Source: Roseomonas sp. E05
GTDB lineage: Bacteria; Pseudomonadota; Alphaproteobacteria; Acetobacterales; Acetobacteraceae
DNA length: 64,000 bases
Direction: 5' to 3'
NCBI RefSeq assembly: GCF_030063475.1
Contig: NZ_JASIRT010000008.1
Coordinates: 62,001-126,000 of the forward strand
Under the pieces are notes generated by a model that searched no databases, was not told the origin of the DNA, and was given only the letters and a program-made list of their open reading frames with translations. The position numbers were made by a program, and so were the translations under genes. The stretch's first letter is position 1. Each line of letters opens with the position of its first letter. Positions 42,468-52,646 of the stretch are shown here, in pieces.

Positions 42468-43519
42468 GCTTGGTTCTCCAGGGCTGGGGTGGGGCAGGAA
42501 GCAGCGCCGGGCCGGGTGGTGCCACGCACCACCAGCGTGCCGGGCAGGCGAAGGGTGCCACGCGGTGGTGCCTCGCCGGCGGCGGCGCGGGAGACCCAGC
42601 CCGTGGCGACCTCGACCATCGCGGGAATGGGCTGGTGCAGCGTCGTCAGGTCGTGCTCCGGCCAGGCGGCCATGGCGATGTCGTCAAAGCCGGCGATGGC
42701 GAGGTCCTGCGGGATGCGCAGGCCGAACTCGCGCCGCGCCGCCTGCAGGGCGCCGATGGCCAGGATGTCGTTGGCGCAGAACAGCGCCTCCGGCCGTTCC
42801 GGGCCAGCCAGCAGGCGCTGCGCGGCGGCATAGCCGGCGGCATAGGTGAAGGCGCCGGCCGGCGCCTCCTGCGGGCTGGGCAGGCCATGCGCGGCGCAGC
42901 GTTCGAGGAAGCCGGCGCGGCGCTCGGCATTGGTCGACGTGTCGGGCCGGCCGGAAAGGAAGGCGAGGCGGCGCGCGCCACTGGCCACCAGATGGTCGGC
43001 CATTGCCGCGGCGCCGGCGGCGTTGTCGCAGACCACGGCGCAGGCCTCCTCCCCGGCGGGGGCACGGTTGAAGAACAGCAGCGGCGTGCCGGCGGCGCGG
43101 CAGGCGGCGACGGCGTCCGTGGCCAGGGTGGTGGCGAGCACGATGGCGTATTCCGGCCGGTAGGAGAGCAGCAGCCGCAGCGCCGCATCCACCGAGCCGG
43201 AGGGCTCCGCCACCACCAGCATGACGTTGAAGCCGGCTTCTTGCAGCGCCTCGGTCAGGCGTGTGAGCACCTGGGGATAGAAGGGGTTCTCCAGGTCGGC
43301 GAGCACCACGCCGACGATCCGCGTGCGCCGCGTGATCATGCCGCGGGCCAGGGCATTGGGCTGGTAGCCCAGCTCGCCCGCGCGCTTCAGGACGGTCTGC
43401 CGCGTCGCCTCGGCGATGGTGCCGCCGCTGTGGAAGGCGCGCGCCACGGTGGCGACCGACATGCCCAGGTCGCGCGCCAGGTCCTTGATGGTGATGCGAG
43501 GCGGTGGCCTAGACGGCAT
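42464..43519 (-). CDS. LacI family transcriptional regulator (second)
   Basis: A 351-residue regulator. The N-terminal helix-turn-helix TIKDLARDLGMSVATVARAF (about residues 10-29) and hinge QPNALARGMITRRT precede an effector-binding domain with VVLADLENPFYPQVL, FCANDILAIGALQAARRE and IAGFDDIAMAAWPEHDLTTL. It closely parallels the first LacI protein of the cluster, suggesting duplication. A perfect 12-bp palindrome at 43591-43602, 72 bp upstream of its start, is a plausible autoregulatory operator. The gene heads the lacI-dehydrogenase-gntP group. Confidence 0.92.
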   Translation of the reverse strand: MPSRPPPRITIKDLARDLGMSVATVARAFHSGGTIAEATRQTVLKRAGELGYQPNALARGMITRRTRIVGVVLADLENPFYPQVLTRLTEALQEAGFNVMLVVAEPSGSVDAALRLLLSYRPEYAIVLATTLATDAVAACRAAGTPLLFFNRAPAGEEACAVVCDNAAGAAAMADHLVASGARRLAFLSGRPDTSTNAERRAGFLERCAAHGLPSPQEAPAGAFTYAAGYAAAQRLLAGPERPEALFCANDILAIGALQAARREFGLRIPQDLAIAGFDDIAMAAWPEHDLTTLHQPIPAMVEVATGWVSRAAAGEAPPRGTLRLPGTLVVRGTTRPGAASCPTPALENQA

Positions 43520-43590
43520 TCCGCGCCGCCCTGCGAAGACGCATGCGTTCCCTCCGATGGCCTGTTTGGCGGCCTTGTTGTCTGGTGGGA

Positions 43591-43602
43591 GAGAACGTTC
43601 TC
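43591..43602. promoter_or_regulatory. Palindromic LacI-type operator candidate
   Basis: GAGAACGTTCTC is a perfect 12-bp palindrome centred on CG, the usual centre of LacI/GalR operators. It lies in the 143-bp gap upstream of the second lacI gene. It differs from the TTGCAT-type operator upstream of the HisD-like gene, implying the two regulators recognise different sites. Confidence 0.65.
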
Positions 43603-43662
43603 GGTCCGGGCCGCGCTGTCAATCGCGGGGCGATGACAGACGCGTGATCCGGGTCGCCGGGC

Positions 43663-44315
43663 TCAGCCCGGGTTGCGCAGGCTTTCGCCGCTGGGGCCGG
43701 GGGCCGGGTCCACCACCGCGCGGCCCTCCTGCAGCCGGAGCCGCCCGCTGGCCAGCCAGCCGAGTGCGGCCGGGTAGAGGCGGTGCTCCTCGGCCAGCAC
43801 CCTGTGGGCCAGCGTCTCCTCCGTGTCGCCGGCCAGCACGGGCACCGCTGCCTGGGCCACGATCGGGCCCTCATCCACGCCCGGCGTCACCAGATGAACG
43901 GTGCAGCCATGCAGCCGCACTCCCGCCGCGAGGGCGTGGGCATGGGTGTCGAGGCCAGGGAAAGCGGGGAGGAGGGAGGGGTGGATGTTCAGCATCCGCC
44001 CGCTCCAGCGCCGGGTGAAGCCCTCGGTCAGCACGCGCATGAAGCCGGCGAGCGCGATCAGGCCGATGCCATGCGCCGCCAGCTCCGCCTCCATGGCGGC
44101 CTCGAAGCCGGCGCGGTCCTTGCCGAAGCGGCGGGATTCCACCACCACCGTCGGGATGCCGGCCTCGGCGGCCCGGGCCAGCCCGGCCGCGTCGGCGCGG
44201 TTGGACAGCACCAGCGCGATCTCCGCGGGGTAGGCCGGGTCGGCGGCGGCGGCGAGCAGGGCGGCCATGTTGCTGCCCCGCCCGGAGATCAGGATGGCGG
44301 TGCGCCGCCGCTGGC

Positions 44316-44319
<4 letters not shown>
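43663..44319 (-). CDS. purN: Phosphoribosylglycinamide formyltransferase
   Basis: A 218-residue enzyme transferring a formyl group from 10-formyl-THF to GAR in purine synthesis. [14 protein letters not shown] binds substrate phosphate, [29 protein letters not shown] contains the Asn-His catalytic pair (about residues 97-125), and [15 protein letters not shown] holds the catalytic Asp. Its ATG overlaps the purM stop (ATGA). Confidence 0.96.
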
Positions 44320-45386
<1,067 letters not shown>

Positions 45387-45458
45387 CAGGGGGCCCGATC
45401 GGCTATGCGCAAAGGCCCGGAAGGAGAGATCACTGTGCCGGGCATCCAAGGGGGCGGA

Positions 45459-46268
45459 ATGCAACATTTTCGGCGCTTCGCCGCAACCATTGTCGTCGGC
45501 GGGCTGATCGGGCCCGGTGCGGTGCCGGCTGTCGCCCAGGCTTTGCCGCCCGCGACGGAGGCGAGCGGCGCTGAAGCCTCGGCCAACCCCTATACGCAGC
45601 GCGGCGTGCCGGCGGAGGCGACGGCGGAGAACGCGGTGATCGCGCGCACCAAGGCGATCGCCTCGGCGCAGCGGCTCGCCTACCAGCGCATGGCGGGCGA
45701 CCTCGGCCTGCCGACCGGGTTGAGCGATTCGCAAATCGACCAGATGGTGAGCAGCATCATCGTCGAGGAGGAGCGCACCAGCCGCACCGGCTACAGCGGC
45801 CGCCTGACGGTGAACTTCAACCCGAACCGGCTGCCCGGCGCGGCCGGGCGCTCCGTGGCGGGCGCCGCCGGGGCCATGCCCGTGCCAGGCGGCGACGCCG
45901 CCCCTCCAGTGATGCCGAGCGCCGCCCCTGCCGGCTATATCGAGGCCTCCGCGCGCTATGCGGGGCTGCGCGAGTGGCTCGAACTGCGCCGCCGGCTCTA
46001 CAGCAATCCCGAGATCGCCTCGGTGGAGATCCAGGCCATTGCGGTGGATGGCGCCCGGCTCCGGCTCGGCCTGCGCCATGGCCCCGAGGTGGCCGCGCAG
46101 ACCCTGCCGTCGGGCGGCCTTGCGGTCTTCGTGCCGGCCCGCGCGCCGGCCGCCACGCCCGGCCGGCTGGCGCCGCCGGTGCCGTTCGGGGCGGCGCCGC
46201 CTGCTGCGCCGCAGGCAGGCGGGGGCGCCGGCGGACCGTGGCAAATCGGCCTTGCCGGCCGGTTCTGA
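45459..46268 (+). CDS. DUF2066-type exported protein
   Basis: A 269-residue protein with a signal peptide ([18 protein letters not shown], cleavage near AVAQA). The segment [32 protein letters not shown], followed by [25 protein letters not shown], matches the DUF2066 pattern (about residues 47-125). The C-terminal part is Pro/Ala-rich with a second small domain ([21 protein letters not shown]). Function is unknown; in Rhodospirillales this family commonly sits between purM and the following membrane genes. The ATG at 45459 begins the signal peptide. Confidence 0.75.
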   Translation: MQHFRRFAATIVVGGLIGPGAVPAVAQALPPATEASGAEASANPYTQRGVPAEATAENAVIARTKAIASAQRLAYQRMAGDLGLPTGLSDSQIDQMVSSIIVEEERTSRTGYSGRLTVNFNPNRLPGAAGRSVAGAAGAMPVPGGDAAPPVMPSAAPAGYIEASARYAGLREWLELRRRLYSNPEIASVEIQAIAVDGARLRLGLRHGPEVAAQTLPSGGLAVFVPARAPAATPGRLAPPVPFGAAPPAAPQAGGGAGGPWQIGLAGRF

Positions 46269-46275
46269 CGCTCCC

Positions 46276-46836
46276 TTGCCGGGGGAGGGGCGGAGCGGGG
46301 CCTTCACCCTGCCCAATGCCATCACCCTGGCACGGCTCTGTGCCGTGCCGGCCACCGTGTGGCTGATCCTGCACGGCCGGCTGGACGCCGCCTTCTATGT
46401 CTTCGCCGGGGCCGGCATTTCCGATGCCCTCGATGGATGGCTGGCGCGCCGCCTGAACGCGCGCTCGGCGCTCGGCGCACTGCTGGACCCCCTGGCCGAC
46501 AAGGCGCTGCTGGTCTGCACCTATGTCACCCTGGCACTGGTGGGGGTGCTGCCGGACTGGCTCGCCATGCTGGTGGTGTTCCGGGACGTGCTGATCATGG
46601 GCGGCGTCATGCTGCTCAACCTGCTCGGCACGCCGCCGCGCATGCAGCCGCTCCTCGTCTCCAAGCTGAACACCCTGACGCAGATTGTGCTGGCGGGGCT
46701 GGCCCTGCTGCTCAGCGGCTTCCGGCTGCCGACCGAGCCCTGGCTGCCCCTGATGATCTGGGTTGTGGCCACGACCACGGTGCTGTCCGGACTCGCCTAC
46801 GCGGTGCGGCTGCTGCAGCGGGAGGGGGCGCCGTGA
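46276..46836 (+). CDS. CDP-alcohol phosphatidyltransferase family protein
   Basis: A 186-residue membrane enzyme with five to six helices. The catalytic motif [18 protein letters not shown] then LLDPLADK exactly fits D-x2-DG-x2-AR-x8-G-x3-D-x3-D of phosphatidyltransferases that swap CMP for an alcohol such as glycerol phosphate (PgsA) or cardiolipin precursors. The specific product is undecided; a separate PgsA is expected elsewhere. No ATG or GTG precedes the conserved region in frame, so the start is probably TTG at 46276, seven bases after the upstream stop. Confidence 0.85.
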   Translation: MPGEGRSGAFTLPNAITLARLCAVPATVWLILHGRLDAAFYVFAGAGISDALDGWLARRLNARSALGALLDPLADKALLVCTYVTLALVGVLPDWLAMLVVFRDVLIMGGVMLLNLLGTPPRMQPLLVSKLNTLTQIVLAGLALLLSGFRLPTEPWLPLMIWVVATTTVLSGLAYAVRLLQREGAP

Positions 46837-48005
46837 AGTCCAGCCCGCCGCCCGCCCTGCCGCCGCCGCCCGCCTCCCGCGTGCGGGAGCCTCGCCTGCC
46901 GCCGCCACCGCCCAGCCCAGGCCCGCGCACCGCCACGCGCGGGCAGCGCCTGGCGCTGGTGCTCGGGCTGTTGGCCGCGGCGCTGTCCCTGCTCTGGCTG
47001 TTCTCCGCGATCCTCACACCCTTCGTGCTGGCAGGCTGCATCGCCTACTTCCTCGACCCGCTGGCGAGCCGGCTGAACCGCCTCGGCCTGCCGCGCGGCC
47101 TCGCCGCCCTGCTGCTGATCACCACCCTGATGGCGCTGGCGCTGATCGCGCTGCTGCTGCTCTATCCGCTGATCATCTCCCAGGTGGGCACGCTGCTGGC
47201 CCGGCTGCCGAGCTACATCGCCGGCGTCGGCAGCGCGGTGCAGGAGGCGCTGCAGGCGCTGGAGCAGCGCGTCGGGCCGGAGATGCTGAACACCCGCCTG
47301 CGGGATCTCGCGGTCAGCCAGATCGGCGCCATCCTGTCTTTCCTCGGCACCGCGGCGACGCGGCTGATCGGCGGTGGCTACGCGCTGTTCAACGTCTTCA
47401 CCCTGGTGGTGGTGACGCCGGTGGTGGCCTTCTACCTGCTGCGCGACTGGCGGGCGATCATGCTGCGGATCGAGAGCTGGCTGCCCCGCCGCTCCGCCGC
47501 CACGCTGCGGCAACTGGCGAAGGACACCGACCGCGTGCTCTCCGCCTGGCTGCGCGGCCAGCTCCTCTGCTGCGCGCTGCTGGCCGTGTACTACGCGGTC
47601 GCCCTCTCGGCGGTCGGGCTGGAGCTCGGGCTGATCGTGGGGCTGACCTCGGGGGTGCTCTCCTTCATTCCCTATGTCGGCTCGATGACCGGCCTCGGCA
47701 CGGCGCTGCTGCTGGCGGTCGGCCAGTTCGGCACCTGGAACGGGGTGGGGCTGGTGGCGGCGGTCTTCGTCACCGGCCAGGTGGTGGAGGGCTACATCAT
47801 TTATCCCCGCCTGCTGGGGGACCGGGTGGAACTGCACGCGGTCTGGGTGATTTTCGCCCTCTTTGCCGGAGGCGTGGCCTTCGGCTTCCTCGGCGTGCTG
47901 CTGGCGGTGCCGATGGCCGCGGCGCTGGGCGTGCTGGCGCGCTACTGGCTGCGGCGCTACCTGGAGAGCCCGCTCTACCTCGACCCGCCCCGCACCGGTT
48001 CCTGA
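46833..48005 (+). CDS. AI-2E family transporter (PerM-type permease)
   Basis: A 390-residue membrane protein with about eight helices after a Pro-rich cytoplasmic N-terminus. GCIAYFLDPLASRLNRLGLPRGLAALL, the amphipathic central region, and SFIPYVGSMTGLGTALLLAV with PRLLGDRVELHAVWVIFALFAGG are typical of the AI-2E exporter/PerM family (conserved positions about 69-95, 280-300 and 325-350). Substrates proposed for the family include autoinducer-2 and ions. The GTG start at 46833 overlaps the upstream stop (GTGA). Linkage to hdaA is widespread in alphaproteobacteria. Confidence 0.9.
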   Translation: MKSSPPPALPPPPASRVREPRLPPPPPSPGPRTATRGQRLALVLGLLAAALSLLWLFSAILTPFVLAGCIAYFLDPLASRLNRLGLPRGLAALLLITTLMALALIALLLLYPLIISQVGTLLARLPSYIAGVGSAVQEALQALEQRVGPEMLNTRLRDLAVSQIGAILSFLGTAATRLIGGGYALFNVFTLVVVTPVVAFYLLRDWRAIMLRIESWLPRRSAATLRQLAKDTDRVLSAWLRGQLLCCALLAVYYAVALSAVGLELGLIVGLTSGVLSFIPYVGSMTGLGTALLLAVGQFGTWNGVGLVAAVFVTGQVVEGYIIYPRLLGDRVELHAVWVIFALFAGGVAFGFLGVLLAVPMAAALGVLARYWLRRYLESPLYLDPPRTGS

Positions 48006-48742
48006 TGGCCGCCATCGAACCCGCCCCGACCCGCCAGCTCGCCTTGCCGCTCGACCTGCCGCCCGTCTTCCGCGGGCCGGTGCTGCCCGACCGCTCCAAT
48101 GCGGAGGCGCAGGCCTGGCTGGCGCGGGTGGAGGCCTGGCCGGTCGGGCGGCTGGCGCTGTTCGGGCCGCCCGGCGTCGGCAAGTCGCACCTGCTGCAGC
48201 TTCAGGCCGGGGCGCGGGGCTGGCGGCTGCTCTCCGGTCCCGCGCTGCGCGGCGTGCCGGAGCCGGCGCCCACCGCACTGGACGATGCCGACGCCATCGC
48301 CGACGAGGCGGCGCTGTTCCACCTGATCAATGCCTGCGCGGCACAGGGCCTGCCGCTGCTGCTGGCCGGGCGCAGCCCGCCGGCGCGCTGGAACGTCGCG
48401 CTGCCCGACCTCGCCAGCCGGTTGCGGGCCACCGCCGCCGTTGGCATCGCCGAGCCCTCGGAGGCGTTGCTGGCGACGCTGCTGGCTCGCCACTTCGCCG
48501 AACGCCAGCTCCGGGTGCCCGACGCGGTGCAGGAATGGTTGCTGGCCCGGCTGCCGCGCGAGGCCGCCGCCATCGCCGCCGCCGCCGCCCGGCTCGACCG
48601 CGCCGCGCTGGCCGCCGGCGGCGCCGTGACGCGCGGCCTGGCCCGCGCTGCCCTGGCCGACTGGCCGGGCTTCCGCGGCTTTGATGACGTTTCCATGGAT
48701 GCGCTGGACGGCGGCTCGCCCTCCGCGCCCGCCTTGCTGTAG
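48005..48742 (+). CDS. hdaA: HdaA-like DnaA regulatory AAA+ protein
   Basis: A 245-residue DnaA-related ATPase lacking DNA-binding domain IV. RQLALPLDLPP near the N-terminus contains the QLxLPL clamp-binding motif that docks the protein on the beta clamp. FGPPGVGKSHLLQL is Walker A and TALDDADAI Walker B; LPDLASRLRATAAVGI contains the sensor/arginine region. Hda-type proteins stimulate ATP hydrolysis by DnaA after initiation. It starts at the stop of the permease gene (TGATG) and precedes ppk1 by 9 bp. Confidence 0.9.
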   Translation: MAAIEPAPTRQLALPLDLPPVFRGPVLPDRSNAEAQAWLARVEAWPVGRLALFGPPGVGKSHLLQLQAGARGWRLLSGPALRGVPEPAPTALDDADAIADEAALFHLINACAAQGLPLLLAGRSPPARWNVALPDLASRLRATAAVGIAEPSEALLATLLARHFAERQLRVPDAVQEWLLARLPREAAAIAAAAARLDRAALAAGGAVTRGLARAALADWPGFRGFDDVSMDALDGGSPSAPALL

Positions 48743-48751
48743 GCTGCTGAT

Positions 48752-50977
48752 ATGGACGCCCTCGACACCACCGGCCAGGCCCGCGAACATGCGGCGCAGG
48801 AGCATGCCCCGAGCATTGCGGTGAATGCGCCGGAGCGCTTCATCAACCGCGAGCTGTCCTGGCTCGACTTCAACGCCCGGGTGCTTGAGGAGGCGACCAA
48901 CCCGAGCCACCCGCTGCTGGAGCGGCTGCGCTTCGTGGCGATTTCGGCCTCCAACCTGGACGAGTTCTATTCCGTGCGCGTCGCCGGGCTGGTGGGGCAG
49001 GAGCGTGCGGGCGTTGCCGCCGCCTCGCCGGACGGGCTGACGCCGGGGCAGCAGCTTATCGCCATCCATGCCCGCGCCGCTGCGCTGACGGAGGAGCAGC
49101 AGGCCACCTGGCGCAACCTGCGCGAGCAGCTGCGGGAGGCCGGCATTGGCGTCTGCACGGTCGAGGACCTCTCCGAGGCCGAGGAGGGCTGGCTGGAGAG
49201 CTATTTCCTGGAACGCATCTTCCCCGTGCTGACGCCGCTGGCGGTGGACCCGGCGCATCCTTTCCCCTTCATCAGCAATCTCGCCATCTGCATGGTGCTG
49301 AAGCTGGTGCGGGAGGAGGATGGCGGCACCATGCGCGCCCTGTTGCCGCTCCCCTCGCAGGTGGAGCGCTTCATCCGCCTGCCCGCCGCCGAGGACGCGC
49401 CGCAGATCACCCCCGGCACCGGCCCGATCCGCTTCGTGCGGCTGGAGGATGTGGTCACCCTGTTCCTGCCGCGCCTCTTCCCCGGCTACATCAACGCCGC
49501 GCAGGGCATGTTCCGGCTGATCCGCGACACCGACGTGGAGTTCGAGGAGGAGGCGGAGGACCTGGTGCGCTCCTATGAGAGCGCCCTGAAGCGCCGCCGC
49601 CGCGGCCGCGCCATCCAGCTCTCGGTCGAGGCCAATATGGCGCCCGACCTGGTGGACTTCGTGGTCGAGGAGCTGGACGCGCCGCGCGCCGAGATCTTCA
49701 TGGTGGACGGGCTGCTTGGCCTCGCCGACCTGAAGCAACTCCTGGTGGACGACCGGCCGGACCTGCTGTTCACCCCCTATACGCCACGCTTCCCCGAGCG
49801 CATCCTCGACTTCGGCGGCGACTGCTTCGCCGCCATCCGCGCCAAGGACATCGTCGTCCACCATCCCTACGAGTCCTTCGATGTCGTGGTGCAGTTCGTG
49901 CGGCAGGCGGCGCGCGACCCGAGCGTGGTGGCGATCAAGCAGACGCTCTATCGCACCAGCCGCGACAGCTCGATCGCGCGCGCACTGATCGAGGCGGCGG
50001 AGCTCGGCAAGTCTGTCACCGCCATGGTGGAGCTGAAGGCGCGCTTCGACGAGGAGCGCAACATCGCGCTCGCCCGCGAACTGGAGGCGGCGGGCGTGCA
50101 GGTGGTGTTCGGCTTCGTGGACCTGAAGACCCATGCCAAGGTCTCGCTGGTGGTGCGGCGCGAGAGTGGCACGCTGCGCTCCTACGCGCATTTCGGCACC
50201 GGCAACTACCATCCGATCACCGCGCGCATCTACACGGACCTCAGCTTCTTCACCGCTGACCCGGCGCTGACGCGGGACGCGCAGAAGCTGTTCAACTACA
50301 TGACCGGCTATGCCCGGCCGGAGGCGATGGAGCGGCTGGCCTTCTCGCCGCTGACCATCCGCCCGGCGCTGCTCGGACTGATCGAGCAGGAGATCGCCTT
50401 CGCGCGGGAGGGCAAGCCGGCCGGCATCTGGCTCAAGATGAACTCGCTGGTGGACGAGGCGCTGATCGACGCGCTCTACCGCGCCAGCGAGGCGGGCGTG
50501 AAGATCGACTGCATCGTGCGTGGCATCTGCTGCCTGCGGCCCGGCGTGCCCGGCCTCTCCTCCAACATTCGCGTGAAGTCGATCGTCGGGCGCTTCCTGG
50601 AGCATTCGCGCATCTCGGTCTTCGGCAACGGGCACCGCCTGCCCTCGCGCCGGGCACGGGTCTTCATCTCCTCGGCCGACTGGATGGCCCGCAACATGGA
50701 CTGGCGGGTGGAGACCATGGTGCCGGTCGAGAACCCGACGGTGCACGCCCAGATCCTCGACCAGATCATGGTGGTGAACCTGAAGGACACGGTCCAGTCC
50801 TGGCAGTTGCGACCGGATGGCGGCTGGCGCCGCCTGCGCCCCGGCGCGCAACCCGTTTCGGCGCACGAGTATTTCATGACCAACCCGTCCCTTTCCGGCC
50901 GTGGCAGCGCGTTGCACCGCGTGGCGGGCCGGGCCGCGGCGGCGCGGCGGCGGCAGGACCGCGTCACCCAGGACTGA
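48752..50977 (+). CDS. ppk1: Polyphosphate kinase 1
   Basis: A 741-residue enzyme making long-chain polyphosphate from [22 protein letters not shown] is the N-domain start; [20 protein letters not shown] contains the autophosphorylated His (residue 480). [43 protein letters not shown] is the conserved phosphate-transfer domain (about 395-437, key K, R, D, E, N), and [21 protein letters not shown] is the second phospholipase-D-like motif. Together with ppx downstream it sets polyphosphate levels. Confidence 0.97.
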   Translation: MDALDTTGQAREHAAQEHAPSIAVNAPERFINRELSWLDFNARVLEEATNPSHPLLERLRFVAISASNLDEFYSVRVAGLVGQERAGVAAASPDGLTPGQQLIAIHARAAALTEEQQATWRNLREQLREAGIGVCTVEDLSEAEEGWLESYFLERIFPVLTPLAVDPAHPFPFISNLAICMVLKLVREEDGGTMRALLPLPSQVERFIRLPAAEDAPQITPGTGPIRFVRLEDVVTLFLPRLFPGYINAAQGMFRLIRDTDVEFEEEAEDLVRSYESALKRRRRGRAIQLSVEANMAPDLVDFVVEELDAPRAEIFMVDGLLGLADLKQLLVDDRPDLLFTPYTPRFPERILDFGGDCFAAIRAKDIVVHHPYESFDVVVQFVRQAARDPSVVAIKQTLYRTSRDSSIARALIEAAELGKSVTAMVELKARFDEERNIALARELEAAGVQVVFGFVDLKTHAKVSLVVRRESGTLRSYAHFGTGNYHPITARIYTDLSFFTADPALTRDAQKLFNYMTGYARPEAMERLAFSPLTIRPALLGLIEQEIAFAREGKPAGIWLKMNSLVDEALIDALYRASEAGVKIDCIVRGICCLRPGVPGLSSNIRVKSIVGRFLEHSRISVFGNGHRLPSRRARVFISSADWMARNMDWRVETMVPVENPTVHAQILDQIMVVNLKDTVQSWQLRPDGGWRRLRPGAQPVSAHEYFMTNPSLSGRGSALHRVAGRAAAARRRQDRVTQD

Positions 50978-50995
50978 CAACCGAGGGCCTTTCGC

Positions 50996-52510
50996 TTGGA
51001 TCTTCACGTTGCGCCCGCCGATGCCGGCCTGAGCCACCCGCCGCGCGCGGGCATCGTTGACCTCGGCTCCAACTCGGTCCGCCTCGTCGTCTTCGAGGGG
51101 TGGGGGCGCAACCCGCTCGCCATCTTCAACGAGAAGGCGGTGCTCGGCCTCGGCCGCGGGCTGCAGAACACGGGACGGCTCAACGATGCGGCGGTGCCGC
51201 AGGCGCTGACGGTGATGGAGCGCTACTATGCGGTCGCGCGCGGCATGGGCGCCGCGCCGCTGGAGGTGTTGGCCACCGCCGCCGTGAGGGACGCCGAGAA
51301 CGGTCCCGCCTTCGCGGCCGCCCTCGCCGAGCGCCTGCCCGGCGTGCCGATCCGCATCCTGGAAGGTGAGGAGGAGGCGGCGCTCTCGGCGGAAGGGGTG
51401 CTGCTGGGCTTCTCGCAGGCGGACGGCATCCTGGGCGACCTCGGCGGCGGCTCGCTGGAACTGGTTGAGCTGAGCCATGGCCGCACCGGCGCCATTGCCT
51501 CCCTGCCGCTGGGTGCGATCCGGCTCGCTGACCGTGCCGGTGGCGAGGTCGGCCGCGCCCGCGCCATCGCCGAGGAGGAGCTTGCGAAGCTGCCCTGGCT
51601 GGCGCATGGCAAGGACCGCGACCTCTATCTCGTCGGCGGCGCCTGGCGCGCCCTGGCCAAGATTCACATCGCGCAGACGGCCTATCCGCTCTCCATCGTG
51701 CACCACTATGTGCTGCGGCGCGAGGAGGCGCGCGACCTCTGCGGCCTCATCATGGCGGCGACGCGCCGCACCCTGGAGCGGCTGCCCGGCGCCCCTGCCA
51801 AGCGGCTGCAGGACCTGCCCTTCGCCGCCGTGGCCCTGCGCCGGCTGCTGCGCGCCACCGGCGCCCGCCGCGTGGTGTTCAGCGCCAACGGGCTGCGCGA
51901 GGGCTGGTACGCCCGCCAGCTTCCCGAGAGGGTGCGGCGGGAGGACCCGCTGCTCTCCGCCGGCCGCGAGATGGCCGGGCGCTACGGCCGCGACACCGCC
52001 CTGCCGGCCGCGCTCGTCGCCTGGACGGCGCCACTCTTCCCCGAAGAGAGCCGCACCGAGGCGGCGCTGCGCAAGGCGGCCTGCTGGCTCTCCGACATCG
52101 GCAGCCATGACCACCCGGACTACCGTGCCGAGCAGAGCTTCCTGCGCGTGCTGCGCCAGCCCGGCATCGGGCTCGACCACCATGAGCGCGCTTTCCTCGC
52201 CCTGGTGGTGGCGCTGCGCTACGAGCCGGAGCTGGACGCACCCTGGCTCGCGGCCGCCCGCACCCTGCTCGACAGCATCGCGCTGCGCCGCGCCGAGATG
52301 CTGGGGGAGGGGCTGCGGCTTGCCTATACCCTCTCCGGCGGCACGCCCTCTCTGCTCTCCGGCGCCAGGTTGGCCGTGGAGAAGGAGCGGCTGGTCCTGC
52401 GCCTGGTGGAGGGGGCCGGCGTCTTCGCCGGCGACGCGGTGCAGCGGCGGGTCGAGTCGCTGGCCGCGACGCTGGGGCTGCGGGCGGTGGTCGAGGTCGC
52501 CGCCGACTGA
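50996..52510 (+). CDS. ppx: Exopolyphosphatase / guanosine pentaphosphatase (Ppx/GppA)
   Basis: A 504-residue ASKHA-fold phosphatase. AGIVDLGSNSVRLVVFEG is the phosphate-1 motif, ATAAVRDAENG and ILEGEEEAALSAEG are typical, and GDLGGGSLELVEL is the phosphate-2 loop. The C-terminal part is an HD-like helical domain with IGSHDHPDY and GLDHHERAFLALVV. The start is TTG at 50996 (MDLHVAPADAG), 18 bp after ppk1. It removes terminal phosphates from polyphosphate, balancing ppk1. The stop lies 14 bp before a structured repeat element. Confidence 0.93.
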   Translation: MDLHVAPADAGLSHPPRAGIVDLGSNSVRLVVFEGWGRNPLAIFNEKAVLGLGRGLQNTGRLNDAAVPQALTVMERYYAVARGMGAAPLEVLATAAVRDAENGPAFAAALAERLPGVPIRILEGEEEAALSAEGVLLGFSQADGILGDLGGGSLELVELSHGRTGAIASLPLGAIRLADRAGGEVGRARAIAEEELAKLPWLAHGKDRDLYLVGGAWRALAKIHIAQTAYPLSIVHHYVLRREEARDLCGLIMAATRRTLERLPGAPAKRLQDLPFAAVALRRLLRATGARRVVFSANGLREGWYARQLPERVRREDPLLSAGREMAGRYGRDTALPAALVAWTAPLFPEESRTEAALRKAACWLSDIGSHDHPDYRAEQSFLRVLRQPGIGLDHHERAFLALVVALRYEPELDAPWLAAARTLLDSIALRRAEMLGEGLRLAYTLSGGTPSLLSGARLAVEKERLVLRLVEGAGVFAGDAVQRRVESLAATLGLRAVVEVAAD

Positions 52511-52524
52511 GGGGCGCCGCCCCG

Positions 52525-52646
52525 CTAGTGTCCTGATCGCAAAGTCCTTTGGACTACCCGATCAGGGCATTCGCCTTTGTTTTCAGTGTCCTGCTTGTCC
52601 GCGACGTGCGCGGGAAACCCCGCGAACTTCGCGGGCAGGACACTAG
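52525..52646. repeat. 122-bp structured repeat element (MITE/REP-like) with terminal inverted repeats
   Basis: CTAGTGTCCTG (52525-52535) and CAGGACACTAG (52636-52646) form 11-bp terminal inverted repeats. AGTGTCCTG recurs internally at 52585-52593. Left hairpin: CCTGATCG (52532-52539) with CGATCAGG (52559-52566), inner AGTCC/GGACT. Right hairpin: AGTGTCCTGC (52585-52594) with GCAGGACACT (52635-52644), inner CCGCGA/TCGCGG. The TA at each end fits a TA target duplication of IS630/Tc1-type MITEs. It lies between convergent ppx and rnd and contains the rnd stop codon. Confidence 0.75.

Noticed and set aside
47975-52183. A 1402-codon open frame on the minus strand
   Set aside because: It lies antisense to hdaA, ppk1 and ppx, all of which have intact family motifs. 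Its translation is His/Gln/Arg-rich low-complexity sequence typical of G+C-rich shadows.
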